From Candidatus Nitrosomarinus catalina (GTDB lineage Archaea; Thermoproteota; Nitrososphaeria; Nitrososphaerales; Nitrosopumilaceae), in the NCBI RefSeq assembly GCF_002156965.1, contig NZ_CP021324.1, positions 1-64,000 of the forward strand: a DNA stretch of 64,000 bases, given 5' to 3'. The notes beneath the pieces are model-generated. The model was not told the DNA's origin. It did no database searches and saw only the letters and a list, made by a program, of their open reading frames with translations. Shown here in pieces: positions 63,677 through 64,000 of this stretch (position 1 is the first letter of the stretch; each line of letters begins with the position of its first letter). A program made the translations under genes and the position numbers.

Positions 63677-64000
63677 TTAATTTTCTCTTGTTTTCTTAGA
63701 ATCTTCTCTTGTAAATTTGAAAACACCTTTTTTCTTTTCTATGTTGGTTTGAATTTCTTGAATTATTGGTTTTAATGTTTTTTCAGCTGATTTAAAATCT
63801 TCAGATGTAATTGATATTCTGTATTTTGGTGCACCTAAATATGTAATATCTAATGTTGAATCTTTTTTTATTACATCTAACAATGTTTTTTTAATTATTT
63901 CAACTCCGTCTGATTTATTATTTGTAATCTCCATTATTCCTCTAATTTCTACTGATGGTAATTTTATTTTTGAACAGATGTCCTCAATTGCAGTTGTAGT
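63677..64000 (-). CDS. eif2a: Translation initiation factor aIF2 subunit alpha (5' part missing)
   Basis: This frame runs off the right edge of the window, so only the last 107 residues are seen. The segment [29 protein letters not shown] is the C-terminal alpha/beta domain of aIF2 alpha, which binds the gamma subunit. The N-terminal S1 and helical domains must lie beyond the window. Its stop is one base upstream of the nop10 start codon, so the two are coupled. Confidence 0.9.
   Translation of the reverse strand, partial: TTTAIEDICSKIKLPSVEIRGIMEITNNKSDGVEIIKKTLLDVIKKDSTLDITYLGAPKYRISITSEDFKSAEKTLKPIIQEIQTNIEKKKGVFKFTREDSKKTREN

Overview
This window comes from a marine-type ammonia-oxidising archaeon of the Nitrososphaerota (Thaumarchaeota), closest in style to Nitrosopumilus. 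The evidence is an AT-rich, gene-dense sequence with archaeal information-processing genes (Orc1/Cdc6, PolD small subunit, two-subunit primase, aIF2, S6e, Nop10), two CdvB/ESCRT-III cell-division paralogues, a CDC48 ATPase, a de novo cobalamin pathway, TATA boxes about 25-30 nt before start codons, frequent TTG/GTG starts and few ribosome binding sites. The species assignment is inference; no 16S rRNA or amo gene lies in the window.

Layout. 0-8 kb: Orc1/Cdc6 at the left edge (probably beside a replication origin), convergent with PolD small subunit, then a SpoIIM-like membrane protein, cobalt-precorrin methyltransferase CbiE, a secreted cyclophilin with a CFI-box C-terminus, and a type II NADH dehydrogenase. 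8-11 kb: a small heat-shock protein with a perfect 20-bp palindrome in its promoter, followed by CDC48. 11-19 kb: a complete urea-use island, with accessory genes ureE-F-G-D on the minus strand, structural genes ureA-B-C on the plus strand, and a Dur3-like urea symporter behind a 57-bp tandem duplication. 19-25 kb: small membrane proteins, fluoride exporter CrcB, a Na+/H+ antiporter, hemerythrin, APS kinase, a PAP-phosphatase-like enzyme and an SDR. 25-29 kb: an unassigned GC-rich structured RNA candidate, a CdvB paralogue, and an apparent operon of a small winged-helix regulator, a membrane-anchored winged-helix protein and a secreted helical protein. 29-34 kb: queE, folE and queC for preQ0/archaeosine, homoserine kinase and a GPN GTPase. 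34-42 kb: a second structured-RNA candidate, a glycosyltransferase-like protein, a ThiI-like protein whose PP-loop has decayed, APS reductase and ATP sulfurylase, endonuclease III. 42-50 kb: the AcnX pair (probable phosphomevalonate dehydratase), RqcH/NEMF, CbiT, a second CFI-box protein, CbiL, CbiF and a glutamate-racemase-like protein lacking both catalytic cysteines. 50-64 kb: second CdvB, glycyl-tRNA synthetase, endonuclease IV, primase large and small subunits, a UPF0182 giant membrane protein, a GATase, a C39-like/TPR protein, tRNA-Gly(CCC), two micro zinc-ribbon proteins, S6e, aIF2 gamma, a PIN protein, a PEBP protein, Nop10 and the start-truncated aIF2 alpha.

The genes describe a free-living chemolithoautotroph that makes its own B12 (cbiE, cbiT, cbiL, cbiF), assimilates sulfate (ATP sulfurylase, APS reductase, APS kinase, PAP phosphatase), takes up and hydrolyses urea to ammonia and CO2, and builds isoprenoids through the archaeal modified mevalonate route. 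I see no insertion sequence, prophage, CRISPR array or toxin-antitoxin island. No gene-free stretch exceeds 300 bases. The least conventional content is in GC-rich intergenic hairpins (25.3, 36.5 and 48.25 kb), the 57-bp promoter-region duplication at 16.6 kb, the Cys-less racemase homologue, the PP-loop-less ThiI homologue and the shared CFI-box cassette.
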